64,000 bases of DNA from Alphaproteobacteria bacterium. GTDB taxonomy: Bacteria; Pseudomonadota; Alphaproteobacteria; Rhodobacterales; Rhodobacteraceae. The translations under genes were made by a program, and so were the position numbers. The notes beneath the pieces are model-generated. The model saw only the letters and a program-made list of their open reading frames with translations. It did no database searches and was not told the DNA's origin. This document shows, one piece after another, positions 29,641 to 37,774 of the stretch (positions within the stretch are counted from its first letter, which is position 1; each line of letters opens with the position of its first letter). The DNA lies in NCBI GenBank assembly GCA_030425395.1, contig JAUIAS010000010.1:48780-112779 (forward strand). The letters are read 5' to 3'.

Positions 29641-31431
29641 TCAATTCGCGATGAGGCTTATACCAGCCAGTTCCGCGGGTTCAACTTGGGGCCGCAACCC
29701 CAACAGCGGCGCGATACGCCGGATCATCTCGGCGGCGACGGGCACCGCGGTCCACCCGGCCGTCCGGCGCGGTTTTTCGCCCGAGTTATCCGACGGTTCA
29801 TCCATCGTGACCACAAGGACATATTTCGGATCATGCACCGGAAAGAGGGTGGCAAAGGTGGCGATCACCTTGTCTTCGTAATAACCGCCCGTGCGTTTGG
29901 GCTTGTCGGCACTGCCCGTCTTGCCGGCCACGGCATAGCCTTCGACCTCTCCGAACGAGGCGGTGCCCTTGGGATCAGACACGACACGGCGCAGCATCGC
30001 GCGCGACTGTGCTGCGGTCCGTTCGCTCATCACACGCGGTCCGTACTGCGGCCCGTCCTGCTTGAGGATCGTCGGACTGACATAGTGCCCGCCATTGGCG
30101 ATTGCGGCGTACCCTGCGGCCAGATGCATCGGCGTGGTCGAAATTCCATGACCGTAGGAAATCGTAACCGTGCTCAGATCGGTCCAGCGTTTCGGCAACA
30201 GGGGGTGGCTCATACGGGCCTCTGCCACTTCGAGAGGCAGCGGATCAAAGAAGCCAAGCGCCTCGAGAAACGCCTTTTGCCGCGTCACGCCAATTTCCAG
30301 CGCCAAGCGCCCCGTGCCCCGGTTCGAACTGCGCACGATCACATCAGAGACCGACAATTCACCATAGTTCTTGTTGCGAAACTCGCCAATCAGATGGCCG
30401 CCGACGCGCATCGGGCCATTTGCATCCACAATCGTGTCGGGATGCACCAGCCCCAGCTCAAGCGCCTGCGCAGAGGCAAATATCTTGAAGGTCGAGCCAA
30501 GCTCATACACCCCCTGCAGCGCCCGGTTGAACAACGGGCTGTCCGACGCATCCCCTTCAACAAGATCGCGCGGGCGATCATTTGGGTCAAAGTCCGGCAG
30601 CGACACCACCGAAATCACTTCGCCGGTATGGGCATCCATCAGGATCGACGTGGCCCCCTTGGCGTTCAGCAAACGCATCCCACCGGCAAGCACCTCTTCG
30701 GACGCCGCCTGAATCGTCAGGTCCAGCGACAACGTGAGTGGACGGCCCGCATTGTCCGGATCGGTGAGATAACCGTTGAATTGCCGCTCCACCCCGGCCA
30801 CACCGATCACTTCGGCGGCGCTGACGCCCTCCTGCCCGAAAGACGCGCCGCCCAGAACATGCGCGGCCAACCGCCCGTTGGGATAAAGCCGCATCTCGCG
30901 CGGGCCGAACAATAGACCCGGATCGCCGATGTCGAACACGGCCTGTTTTTGCTCCGGGCTGAGCGTGCGCTTGATCCACAGGAACTTGCGCTTGCCGGTA
31001 AAGTCACGCAGCAGCTTGTCATATTCGAGATCGGGAAAGATATCGGCCAATTCGCGCGCAGCGCGGATTGGGTCGATCATGTGCGGTGGCTGCGCATAAA
31101 GCGAATGCGTCTCGAAATTGGTGGCCAGAAGATTGCCGTTCCGATCCACGATATCGGCCCGCTGTGCGGCAATCACCGAAGAACTTGCCGCGGCAACCGG
31201 TTCGTGCGGCTCGGACACCGCCATCAAGCCCATCCGTGCCGCCACCACGCCATAGGCCATCACGAAACACAAACCCAGAACCAACAGGCGGCTCTCGGCG
31301 CGCTGGCGCGACTGGTCCTGCATCTCTTCGTGACGCAGGCGCAGGTTTTCACGCTCGATCGCGGTGGTATTTTCCCCCTTGTCACGGGCGGGCAGGATAC
31401 GGGCCAGCGGGCGCAACGGCGTGCGGATCAT
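29641..31431 (-). CDS. ftsI: Septal peptidoglycan transpeptidase FtsI (PBP3)
   Basis: A 596-residue class B penicillin-binding protein. A cytoplasmic tail is followed by one transmembrane helix (LLVLGLCFVMAYGVVAARMG, residues ~49-68) and then the pedestal domain (SSVIAAQRADIVDRNGNLLAT). The transpeptidase domain has the active-site triad motifs S313-T-F-K316, S368-S-N370 and K504-T-G506 all intact. The start overlaps the ftsL stop by 4 bp. It works with FtsW in septum synthesis. Confidence 0.97.
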   Translation of the reverse strand: MIRTPLRPLARILPARDKGENTTAIERENLRLRHEEMQDQSRQRAESRLLVLGLCFVMAYGVVAARMGLMAVSEPHEPVAAASSSVIAAQRADIVDRNGNLLATNFETHSLYAQPPHMIDPIRAARELADIFPDLEYDKLLRDFTGKRKFLWIKRTLSPEQKQAVFDIGDPGLLFGPREMRLYPNGRLAAHVLGGASFGQEGVSAAEVIGVAGVERQFNGYLTDPDNAGRPLTLSLDLTIQAASEEVLAGGMRLLNAKGATSILMDAHTGEVISVVSLPDFDPNDRPRDLVEGDASDSPLFNRALQGVYELGSTFKIFASAQALELGLVHPDTIVDANGPMRVGGHLIGEFRNKNYGELSVSDVIVRSSNRGTGRLALEIGVTRQKAFLEALGFFDPLPLEVAEARMSHPLLPKRWTDLSTVTISYGHGISTTPMHLAAGYAAIANGGHYVSPTILKQDGPQYGPRVMSERTAAQSRAMLRRVVSDPKGTASFGEVEGYAVAGKTGSADKPKRTGGYYEDKVIATFATLFPVHDPKYVLVVTMDEPSDNSGEKPRRTAGWTAVPVAAEMIRRIAPLLGLRPQVEPAELAGISLIAN

Positions 31432-31775
31432 TCCTCGGCAGCCTCCATGGTGGATACATCGACAGGATCGGTGATGGTGACCCGGCGCAGCGGCGGATAG
31501 GCCACCTGATCCACGCGCCCGAACTGATCGGGGCGCAGCGGCAGAAGACCCAGCGTTTCAAAGTTGAGATCGGCAAGCTCGCGCAGACGTTCGGGCCGGT
31601 TGAGATAGGCCCATTCGGCCCGCAACACCCCAAGACGGGTCTGAAGCCGGGCAATGTCGCGGCGCAATTCACGGGTTTCAGACAATGCCTGCTGGGTCGC
31701 ATAATTTTCCCGGTAGGCCCAAAACGCCAACCCGATCACCGCCAGGGCGGTCAGCATGTAAATCAGCGGCTTCAT
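31428..31775 (-). CDS. ftsL: Cell division protein FtsL
   Basis: A 115-residue bitopic protein with a short N-terminus, one transmembrane segment (residues ~2-20, [19 protein letters not shown]), then a leucine-zipper-like coiled coil ([35 protein letters not shown]) typical of FtsL, which with FtsB/FtsQ activates FtsWI. It overlaps both rsmH and ftsI by 4 bp. Sequence conservation in this family is low; position and topology make the call. Confidence 0.92.
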   Translation of the reverse strand: MKPLIYMLTALAVIGLAFWAYRENYATQQALSETRELRRDIARLQTRLGVLRAEWAYLNRPERLRELADLNFETLGLLPLRPDQFGRVDQVAYPPLRRVTITDPVDVSTMEAAEE

Positions 31776-32821
31776 CTGCGCCCCCGTTTGCGCGGAGTGT
31801 CCCGCGCCAGCATCGGCATACCCACCGCCCCCGCATCAATGTCACCTGCGGGCGCGTCCGTGCGCCGTGCCACACGCAACTTGGCCGACCGGGCCCGCGG
31901 GTTCTGGGCCAATTCCTCTTCGTCCGGGCCAACCGCCTTGCGGGTCACCAGATCAAACCGTGGCTGTTCGGCCTTCTGTGCCGGTGCATGACGGCTGCCA
32001 CCGCCCACTCGCCCGGCCCGCGATTGCAGAAAACGTTTGACCATACGGTCCTCGATGGAATGGAAACTGACCACCGCCAGCAAACCGCCGGGCTTCAACG
32101 CCCGTTCGGCGGCCATCAGCCCATCCAGCAATTCGCGATACTCTTCGTTCACCGCGATACGCAATCCCTGAAAACTGCGCGTGGCGGGGTGCGATTGCCC
32201 GGGCTTGGCGCGCGGCAGACACCCTTCCACGATGCTGGCGAGTTGCAATGTCGATGTGATCGGTCCGTCCTCACGGGCCCGCACAATCGCACGCGCGATC
32301 CGGCGACTGGCGCGCTCTTCTCCGTAGTGAAACAGGATATCCGCAATCAGGCTTTCTTCGGCGTCGTTCACGATATCGGCGGCACTCTGCCCACTTTGCG
32401 ACATGCGCATGTCCAGCGGCCCGTCGCGCATAAAGGAAAATCCGCGCTCCGCCTGATCGAGCTGCATCGACGACACCCCCAGATCCAGAACGATCCCGTC
32501 CAGATCCTGCGCATAATCATCCATCCGCGAAAACACGCCTTCGCACATCTCGATCCGGCCGCCGTAGTCGCCCGCCCAGTCCGCAGCCATTTCAAAAGCC
32601 AGCGGATCACGATCCACCGCGACGACCTTGTCAGCCCCCGCGCCCAGCAGGCCACGAGTATATCCCCCCGCCCCGAACGTGCCATCCAGCCAAACCCCCG
32701 ACACCGGTGCCACCGCCGCCAGAAGCGGGCGCAGCAGAACGGGCACATGCGGGGAAGGATCGGTTCGGGCAAAAACGTTTGTGTCAGGAACGGGCGGGGT
32801 GGCGGCGTTGTCGGCAGCCAT
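31772..32821 (-). CDS. rsmH: 16S rRNA m4C1402 methyltransferase RsmH (MraW)
   Basis: A 349-residue SAM-dependent methyltransferase that modifies C1402 of 16S r[16 protein letters not shown] and the SAM loop [18 protein letters not shown] near the N-terminus; [31 protein letters not shown] and [15 protein letters not shown] are family blocks. Start at ATG 32821, 4 bases after the mraZ stop, with GAAGAGG upstream; the in-frame extension into mraZ is not supported. Confidence 0.96.
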   Translation of the reverse strand: MAADNAATPPVPDTNVFARTDPSPHVPVLLRPLLAAVAPVSGVWLDGTFGAGGYTRGLLGAGADKVVAVDRDPLAFEMAADWAGDYGGRIEMCEGVFSRMDDYAQDLDGIVLDLGVSSMQLDQAERGFSFMRDGPLDMRMSQSGQSAADIVNDAEESLIADILFHYGEERASRRIARAIVRAREDGPITSTLQLASIVEGCLPRAKPGQSHPATRSFQGLRIAVNEEYRELLDGLMAAERALKPGGLLAVVSFHSIEDRMVKRFLQSRAGRVGGGSRHAPAQKAEQPRFDLVTRKAVGPDEEELAQNPRARSAKLRVARRTDAPAGDIDAGAVGMPMLARDTPRKRGRR

Positions 32822-32825
32822 CGTC

Positions 32826-33332
32826 TTAAACCTCTTCGTCGCCATCGAGGTAGATCGCGGCATCCTCATCGGGGTCGAAATCATCGTCCGCGGTCAGATC
32901 GCAATCCATTTCAACGTCATAGGTTTCGGGCTTCCAGATTTCGAACGCCTCGCCGGTTCCGGCAAAGAACGCCTCGCCTTCGAGGCCGATCTTGTTGCGC
33001 AGCTTGGCAGGCAGAACCATACGTCCGGTTTCGTCCACCGCTGTGGTCAGCGCGTGGGTCGCATAAAGGCGCTGCAACGCGCGGCGCTTCTTGGAGGCGC
33101 GCGGCATGCGTTCGATCTTGGCCTGAATACGGTCCATCGCTTCGATTGTGAAACATTCGAGGAAATCGCGCTTGGCATCGCCATAGACAATCACCACCTG
33201 CGGGTGGCTGCCTTCTGCGCAATCAGGATCACCAGCGGCCAGAACACGGCGAAACGAGGCCGGGATTGACACCCGCCCCTTGCTGTCGACCTTAAAGCGG
33301 TCTTCGCCTATGAACCTGCGCTTGCGGTCCAC
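32826..33332 (-). CDS. mraZ: Transcriptional regulator MraZ
   Basis: A 168-residue regulator, first gene of the dcw cluster, that binds TGGGA-type direct repeats upstream of its own operon. Two SpoVT/AbrB-like swapped-hairpin domains are recognisable by [16 protein letters not shown] (residues ~14-29) and [16 protein letters not shown] (~98-113). The C-terminus has an acidic tail ([19 protein letters not shown]). GTG start at 33332 with GGAG about 9 bases upstream. Clusters of TGGGA boxes lie 280-590 bp upstream. Confidence 0.94.
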   Translation of the reverse strand: MDRKRRFIGEDRFKVDSKGRVSIPASFRRVLAAGDPDCAEGSHPQVVIVYGDAKRDFLECFTIEAMDRIQAKIERMPRASKKRRALQRLYATHALTTAVDETGRMVLPAKLRNKIGLEGEAFFAGTGEAFEIWKPETYDVEMDCDLTADDDFDPDEDAAIYLDGDEEV

Positions 33333-34380
33333 TACCGTCTCCGTCCCCCGAAATGTCCCTGATCCGAAGCGTGCTCCGGTATGAATGAGAAACGGCGAGT
33401 TGATCTGCTGCCACTGATCAACCCGCCGCCCTCGTCCCGCCTAGCGGGGATGTCCGACTGCGCGCGCCACCTGGGGGGATGTCTGCTCGCCCGCGCGCCG
33501 GATCTCTCTATTCTGATGAGTGCGGTGCCTGATGAAACCTGCCTCTGGTCGTGGCCGGGGTCGTTTAGATGCCCCTTAAGTCCGTCTGCTCATCTGATGC
33601 ATTAAGGGATAACGTGGGAAATTATGGGTAGCAACAAAAATTTTGGCCACACAGCACTGAACGACACTAAGCTGGCATGGGAGAACGCGTCAATTTGGGA
33701 ACATCTGGGATCAAATAAGGAACGGCCTACAACATATAGACAAATTTTGAGCAAAAATTTTTTCCCAAAAAATCCCACCCACTCCAAAAAACAGCGGGCA
33801 TTCCTGAACGATTTCCCAGCCTTTGGTGATTCGTATCGCAAGAACCCGTCAAAATCACCAAAAACTCCTGAGTTTTACGCCAAATCCCACACGTGGCCCA
33901 CATAGGGACCATGAATTCCCACAAGACGCCCTCCCCCCTGCCTGCAATCATCAAGCGTCACCCAACAACGCACCAAGGACAGGAGCGGCATCAAGCATCC
34001 CGGCGGAAGGGATTTGGTGCTTTCAAGGCGCAACAAGGCGGTTGGACGGTACGCCCGCGCAAAGCGATGCCCCGACTTTGCCCAAGCGGACTCCGGCGCA
34101 ACATCATCAGGACAGCGCCTTGATTTCCCCCGCTATCAGTGTCGCAAAAATACCGGACCGCACGCAGATATCTTGAAACACCGCGGCCAGTCCCCATTTA
34201 AAAATTGAGCAATAAGCCACCAAGCCCGGCACTTAATGGCTAAATAACAGGCAGTTACACCATGCATTTTCTGCATAGCAGCATTGACGCAACAAATATT
34301 GTGCGCTCGCAGCATAAACCTATATCTTGGTCACAACAGACGAACACGGGCCGGACAGGCCAAATCGAAAGAGACTTGAT
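33333..34380. promoter_or_regulatory. AT-rich mraZ upstream region with MraZ-box-like repeats
   Basis: About 1 kb with no convincing gene, with the stretch 33600-33900 clearly AT-richer than the rest. TGGGA boxes with the 10-bp period of MraZ operators occur at 33615/33625 (second is TGGGT) and 33696/33706 on the plus strand, plus one at 33678. On the mraZ strand a pair occupies 33773-33777 and 33763-33767, with further single boxes at 33814-33818, 33885-33889 and 33917-33921. An inverted repeat CCCTTAA (33573-33579) / TTAAGGG (33602-33608) is also present. Short frames such as 33624-33905 plus lack family features. The last 170 bp serve the DUF1127 gene. Confidence 0.55.
34299..34326 (+). 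promoter_or_regulatory. Possible promoter of the DUF1127-sRNA transcript
   Basis: TTGTGC (34299-34304), a 16-bp spacer and TATATC (34321-34326) resemble a sigma70/RpoH-type promoter 55 bp before the DUF1127 start. A dyad ATGCA-N5-TGCAT lies just upstream (34262-34276). In Rhodobacter sphaeroides the equivalent locus is driven by RpoHI/RpoHII under stress; use of this exact site is a guess. Confidence 0.3.
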
Positions 34381-34608
34381 ATGGCAAGCTACAGCAACAT
34401 TTCCGCAGGCAACGTCGGCATCTTTGCACAGATCGCTGCGCGCCTCACCGAAGCGCGCGAACGCTTCGTTCGCAACCGCCTGCGTCGCCGCATCTTTCGC
34501 CAGACAATGAGCGAACTCTCGGCGCTGAGCACGCGCGAACTGGCCGATCTCGGCCTGCACCGCTCGATGATCCGCCGGGTTGCATGGCAAGAAGCGCAGA
34601 AGCGCTGA
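34381..34608 (+). CDS. DUF1127 protein heading a cuckoo sRNA array (CcaF1-like)
   Basis: A 75-residue basic protein: a variable N-terminal ~20 residues, an Arg-rich helix (ERFVRNRLRRRIFRQ), then the DUF1127 signature LSALSTRELADLGLHRSMIRRVAWQEA. In R. sphaeroides the gene before the CcsR sRNAs encodes such a DUF1127 protein (CcaF1), an RNA-binding factor that affects maturation of those sRNAs. The same arrangement here (hairpins begin 15 bases after the stop) supports the assignment. Start at ATG 34381; an upstream in-frame start at 34327 is less likely. Confidence 0.85.
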   Translation: MASYSNISAGNVGIFAQIAARLTEARERFVRNRLRRRIFRQTMSELSALSTRELADLGLHRSMIRRVAWQEAQKR

Positions 34609-34621
34609 ACAGACATAGGAT

Positions 34622-34696
34622 CGGACCTTCTCTCCTCCCTTGAAGGTCTGACTTCTGCGGCGGCACCGCTTCCTCCTCCCTAGGTGTCGCCGCATT
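34622..34696 (+). ncRNA. Cuckoo/CcsR-type sRNA, unit 1
   Basis: Two hairpins. A 7-bp perfect stem 34624-34630 / 34642-34648 exposes TCTCCTCCCTT. A 12-bp stem 34656-34667 / 34683-34694 (one G.U) exposes CCTCCTCCC and is followed by TTTTT. The exposed anti-Shine-Dalgarno-binding-like CUCCUCCC loop is the family hallmark. Confidence 0.85.
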
Positions 34697-34723
34697 TTTA
34701 CACCGGCCAGAGCCGGAAACGAT

Positions 34724-34814
34724 ATGCACCGGAACGCTCCTCCTCCCTTGTTCCGGGTGCGTAAAAGAAGCGGCGGCGCTCCACTCCTCCTCCCTAGGAG
34801 TGTCGTCGCTTCAT
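34724..34814 (+). ncRNA. Cuckoo/CcsR-type sRNA, unit 2
   Basis: Hairpin 1: stem 34726-34735 / 34750-34760 (one bulge) with loop GCTCCTCCTCCCTT. Hairpin 2: 16-bp stem 34767-34782 / 34797-34812 with three G.U pairs and loop ACTCCTCCTCCCTA. Hairpin 2 matches the second arm of the following units, but hairpin 1 differs in stem sequence while keeping the loop. Confidence 0.85.
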
Positions 34815-34819
34815 CGAAT

Positions 34820-34908
34820 ACGCGGCCGGGTTCTCCTCCCGATTTTCCGGTCGCGCACCAAGAGCGGCGGTGCTCCACTCCTCCTCCCTAGGGGTGCCGC
34901 CGCTTTAC
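34820..34908 (+). ncRNA. Cuckoo/CcsR-type sRNA, unit 3
   Basis: Hairpin B: 8-bp stem 34822-34829 / 34847-34854 with TTCTCCTCCC in the loop. Hairpin A: stem 34863-34876 / 34891-34904 (several G.U pairs) with loop ACTCCTCCTCCCTA. This is the first of four nearly identical units repeating every 94-95 bp. Confidence 0.85.
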
Positions 34909-34913
34909 CGAAT

Positions 34914-35002
34914 ACGCGGCCGGGTTCTCCTCCCGATTTTCCGGTCGCGCACCAAGAGCGGCGGTGCTCCATCTCCTCCTCCCTAGGGGTGCCGCCGCTT
35001 TA
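34914..35002 (+). ncRNA. Cuckoo/CcsR-type sRNA, unit 4
   Basis: Hairpin B 34916-34948 and hairpin A 34957-34999, almost identical to unit 3. The A loop reads ATCTCCTCCTCCCTA, one base longer than in unit 3 (34863-34904). Confidence 0.85.
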
Positions 35003-35008
35003 CCGAAT

Positions 35009-35096
35009 ACGCGGCCGGGTTCTCCTCCCGATTTTCCGGTCGCGCATCAAGAGCGGCGGTGCTCCACTTCTCCTCCCTAGGAGTGCCGCCGCTTTA
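35009..35096 (+). ncRNA. Cuckoo/CcsR-type sRNA, unit 5
   Basis: Hairpin B 35011-35043 is identical in stem and loop to units 3-4. Hairpin A 35052-35092 has loop ACTTCTCCTCCCTA, where one C of the loop run is changed to T but CTCCTCCC survives. Confidence 0.85.
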
Positions 35097-35102
35097 CCGA
35101 AT

Positions 35103-35180
35103 ACGCGGCCGGGTTCTCCTCCCTTTTCCCCGTCGCGCATCAAGAACGGCGGTGCCCACCTCCCTGGGCACCGCCGTTTC
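35103..35180 (+). ncRNA. Cuckoo/CcsR-type sRNA, unit 6 (terminal)
   Basis: Hairpin B (35105-35136) has a shortened loop TTCTCCTCCCTTTT and an imperfect stem. The last hairpin (35145-35178) is a perfect 14-bp stem with the loop reduced to CCTCCC, combining the family motif with a strong terminator. Confidence 0.8.
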
Positions 35181-35190
35181 TCGTTTCACA
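35145..35190 (+). terminator. Terminator closing the sRNA array
   Basis: A perfect 14-bp GC-rich stem (35145-35158 / 35165-35178), 6-base loop, then TTCTCGTTTC. It lies 53 bp before the convergent uvrD stop and may serve both directions. Confidence 0.75.
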
Positions 35191-35230
35191 AAGTCCGGTT
35201 TTTTGAATCCACCCCGTGAGGGACAAGCCG

Positions 35231-37597
35231 TCAGAACGGCACGTCGCCCTCTGATGACAGAAAGCGCGCGACCACCTTCTTGGTGCCCGCCTTTTCAAAG
35301 GCGACCTCGATCTTGTCGCCCTCCATGCCGACCACCGCACCATAACCGAATTTCTGGTGGAACACGCGATCGCCCATGGCAAAACTGGCCACGGCATCCA
35401 GATCAATCACCGTGTTGCGGCTTTCTCTGGGTTGGCTTAGGGGCCGTTGGCTGGTGCGCGATTGCAACCGCTTCCAGCCCGGCGAGTTATAGACGTTGGC
35501 CTCTGATGCGCGCGTCTCGATCCCCGATTGAACGCCTGTTCCCAGACTTGGCGACGGTGCCGCCGCACCGTAGCCACCGCCATAAAGGCCGGGCGGCGTC
35601 AGAACCTCTACATGTTCTTCGGGCAATTCGTCGATGAAACGCGACGGCAGGGACGATTGCCATTGACCGAACACACGCCGGTTTCCGGCAAATGAAATCG
35701 TGCAGACCTCTTCGGCCCGCGTAATGCCCACATAGGCAAGGCGGCGTTCCTCCTCGAGGCCCTTCTGCCCGCTTTCATCCATGGAGCGTTGCGATGGGAA
35801 CAGCCCGTCTTCCCACCCCGGCAGGAACACCACGGGAAACTCCAGCCCCTTGGCCGCATGCAGCGTCATGATCGACACTTTCGCCCCGCCGTCATCGGAT
35901 TCGTTGTCCATGACAAGGCTGACGTGCTCAAGAAACCCTTGAAGGTTCTCGAAGTTTTCCAACGCCTTGACCAGTTCCTTGAGGTTTTCCAGCCGCCCCG
36001 CCGCTTCGGGCGTCTTGTCGTTCTGCCAATGCGCGGTATAGCCGGATTCGTCCAGGATGATCTCGGCCAGTTCCATATGCGTGATCGCGGCGTCCCCGGC
36101 CATCCGGCCCCAACGGGCGATGTCCTCGACCAGACGGCGCAATTCCGCACCACCCTTGCCCTTGATCGCCCCATCCTGCACAGCGATCCGCGCCCCGTCG
36201 ATCAGGCTGACACCATTTTGACGCGCTGTTTCGTGAATCGTCTGCTGGGCCTTGTTGCCCAAACCGCGCTTGGGTGTGTTCACGATCCTCTCGAACGCCA
36301 GATCGTCATCCGGGCTGACGACCACGCGGAAATAGGCCATCGCATCGCGGATCTCCATCCGTTCATAGAATCGCGGCCCGCCAATCACCCGGTAGGGTAA
36401 ACCGATGGTCAGGAACCGGTCCTCGAATGCGCGCATCTGGTGGGACGCCCGCACGAGGATCGCCATCTCATCCAACGCATAAGGCCGCATACCGCGTGTG
36501 CCGCCTTGGGTCGCCTCGATCTCCTCGCCGATCCAGCGGGCCTCTTCCTCGCCGTCCCAATGGCCGATCAGGCGCACCTTTTCGCCATCCTCGGCCTCGG
36601 TCCACAGCTCCTTGCCCAGACGCCCTTCGTTCCCCCGGATCACACCGGACGCGGCCTTGAGGATATGCGGCGTTGACCGGTAATTCTGCTCCAGTCGCAC
36701 CACATGCGCGCCGGGAAAATCCTTTTCGAACCGCAGGATATTGCCCACTTCGGCCCCGCGCCAACCATAGATCGACTGATCGTCGTCACCCACACAGCAG
36801 ATGTTGCGATGCCCGCTGGCCAGCAGCCGCAGCCACATATACTGGGCCACGTTGGTGTCCTGATATTCGTCCACAAGGATATATCGGAACCACCGCTGAT
36901 ATTGCTCCAGAACATCTGCGTGGGTTTGGAAGATCGTCACCACGTGCAGCAACAGGTCGCCAAAATCCACGGCGTTCAGTTCCAAAAGGCGGCGCTGGTA
37001 TTGGGCATAAAGCTCAACCCCGCGATGGTTATAAGCCCCCGCATCCGCCGCAGGTACCCGCCCAGGTATTAAGGCACGGTTCTTCCACCCGTCGATGATC
37101 GACGCCAGTTGCCGCGCGGGCCAGCGTTTGTCGTCGATATTGGCCGCCGACACCAATTGCTTGAGCAAACGCAGTTGATCGTCAGAGTCCAGAATGGTAA
37201 AATTTGATTTCAATCCAGCCAGTTCGGCATGGCGACGCAACAGCTTTGCACAGATCGAATGGAACGTGCCCATCCAGGGCATCCCTTCGATACTTTGCCC
37301 AAGCATAGCGCCAACCCGGACCTTCATTTCCCGCGCGGCCTTGTTGGTAAAGGTCACCGCAAGGATTTCGTTGGGTCGCGCGCTCCCGGTATTGAGCAAA
37401 TGCACAATCCGCGCCGTGAGCGCCTTGGTCTTGCCAGTCCCGGCCCCGGCCAACATCAAAACCGGACCCTGTAGCGTTTCCACAGCGGTGCGCTGCGCCG
37501 GGTTCAGCCCGTCCAAATATGGAACCGGGCGCGCCGCCATCGCGCGCGAGGACAAGGATGCGCCTTCGAAGGCGTCGTATTCATCGAAACTGCTCAT
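35231..37597 (-). CDS. ATP-dependent DNA helicase UvrD/PcrA
   Basis: A 788-residue superfamily 1A 3'-5' helicase acting in nucleotide excision repair and replication-fork processing. Q-motif region LNPAQRTAVETLQGP; Walker A LAGAGTGKT (~residue 50); motif Ia AVTFTNKAAREMK; motif II/III VDEYQDTN and CVGDDDQSIYGWRGAE; motif IV VRLEQNYRSTPHIL; motif V/VI VSIMTLHAAKGLEF and EERRLAYVGITRA. The C-terminus ends in a Tudor-like VFHQKFGYGAVVGMEGDKIEVAFEKAGTKKV. Start at ATG 37597 rather than TTG 37606. A LexA-type box lies 42 bp upstream. Confidence 0.95.
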   Translation of the reverse strand: MSSFDEYDAFEGASLSSRAMAARPVPYLDGLNPAQRTAVETLQGPVLMLAGAGTGKTKALTARIVHLLNTGSARPNEILAVTFTNKAAREMKVRVGAMLGQSIEGMPWMGTFHSICAKLLRRHAELAGLKSNFTILDSDDQLRLLKQLVSAANIDDKRWPARQLASIIDGWKNRALIPGRVPAADAGAYNHRGVELYAQYQRRLLELNAVDFGDLLLHVVTIFQTHADVLEQYQRWFRYILVDEYQDTNVAQYMWLRLLASGHRNICCVGDDDQSIYGWRGAEVGNILRFEKDFPGAHVVRLEQNYRSTPHILKAASGVIRGNEGRLGKELWTEAEDGEKVRLIGHWDGEEEARWIGEEIEATQGGTRGMRPYALDEMAILVRASHQMRAFEDRFLTIGLPYRVIGGPRFYERMEIRDAMAYFRVVVSPDDDLAFERIVNTPKRGLGNKAQQTIHETARQNGVSLIDGARIAVQDGAIKGKGGAELRRLVEDIARWGRMAGDAAITHMELAEIILDESGYTAHWQNDKTPEAAGRLENLKELVKALENFENLQGFLEHVSLVMDNESDDGGAKVSIMTLHAAKGLEFPVVFLPGWEDGLFPSQRSMDESGQKGLEEERRLAYVGITRAEEVCTISFAGNRRVFGQWQSSLPSRFIDELPEEHVEVLTPPGLYGGGYGAAAPSPSLGTGVQSGIETRASEANVYNSPGWKRLQSRTSQRPLSQPRESRNTVIDLDAVASFAMGDRVFHQKFGYGAVVGMEGDKIEVAFEKAGTKKVVARFLSSEGDVPF

Positions 37598-37638
37598 GCT
37601 GGGCAATCTAGCTTGGCTCGCGCTCCGAGAAAAGCGCC

Positions 37639-37653
37639 GTTCGCGTAATGTTC
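37639..37653. promoter_or_regulatory. LexA (SOS) box upstream of uvrD
   Basis: GTTCGCGTAATGTTC fits exactly the alphaproteobacterial LexA operator GTTC-N7-GTTC. It is 42 bp before the uvrD start codon, in the expected promoter position, implying SOS induction of the helicase. Confidence 0.7.
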
Positions 37654-37774
37654 ACGGTTTTTCTCTGCGCCCACCTCTTGCCACATCAGGGGTGTTCGGG
37701 GCAGAATCATCTAAAACGAGCGGAAAATTCGAGGCAAAATTGCCCGAACCCGGACCAGAACATGAGGCGGCAAG

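Noticed and set aside
28008..30915. Long plus-strand frames opposite murE and ftsI
   Set aside because: They lie antisense to genes with complete catalytic motifs and have Arg/His-rich composition typical of shadow frames.
33624..33905. 93-codon plus frame in the mraZ upstream region
   Set aside because: The sequence is AT-rich regulatory-looking DNA with TGGGA boxes; the translation has no recognisable pattern or ribosome site.
34760..35180. CRISPR-like tandem repeats
   Set aside because: Repeats of ~94 bp with no unique spacers, and each unit folds into two hairpins with CUCCUCCC loops; an sRNA array explains them.
34800..35637. Plus-strand open frames with repeated Arg/Pro/Leu-rich peptides
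   Set aside because: They are translations of the sRNA repeat units, change frame between units and run into the antisense of uvrD.
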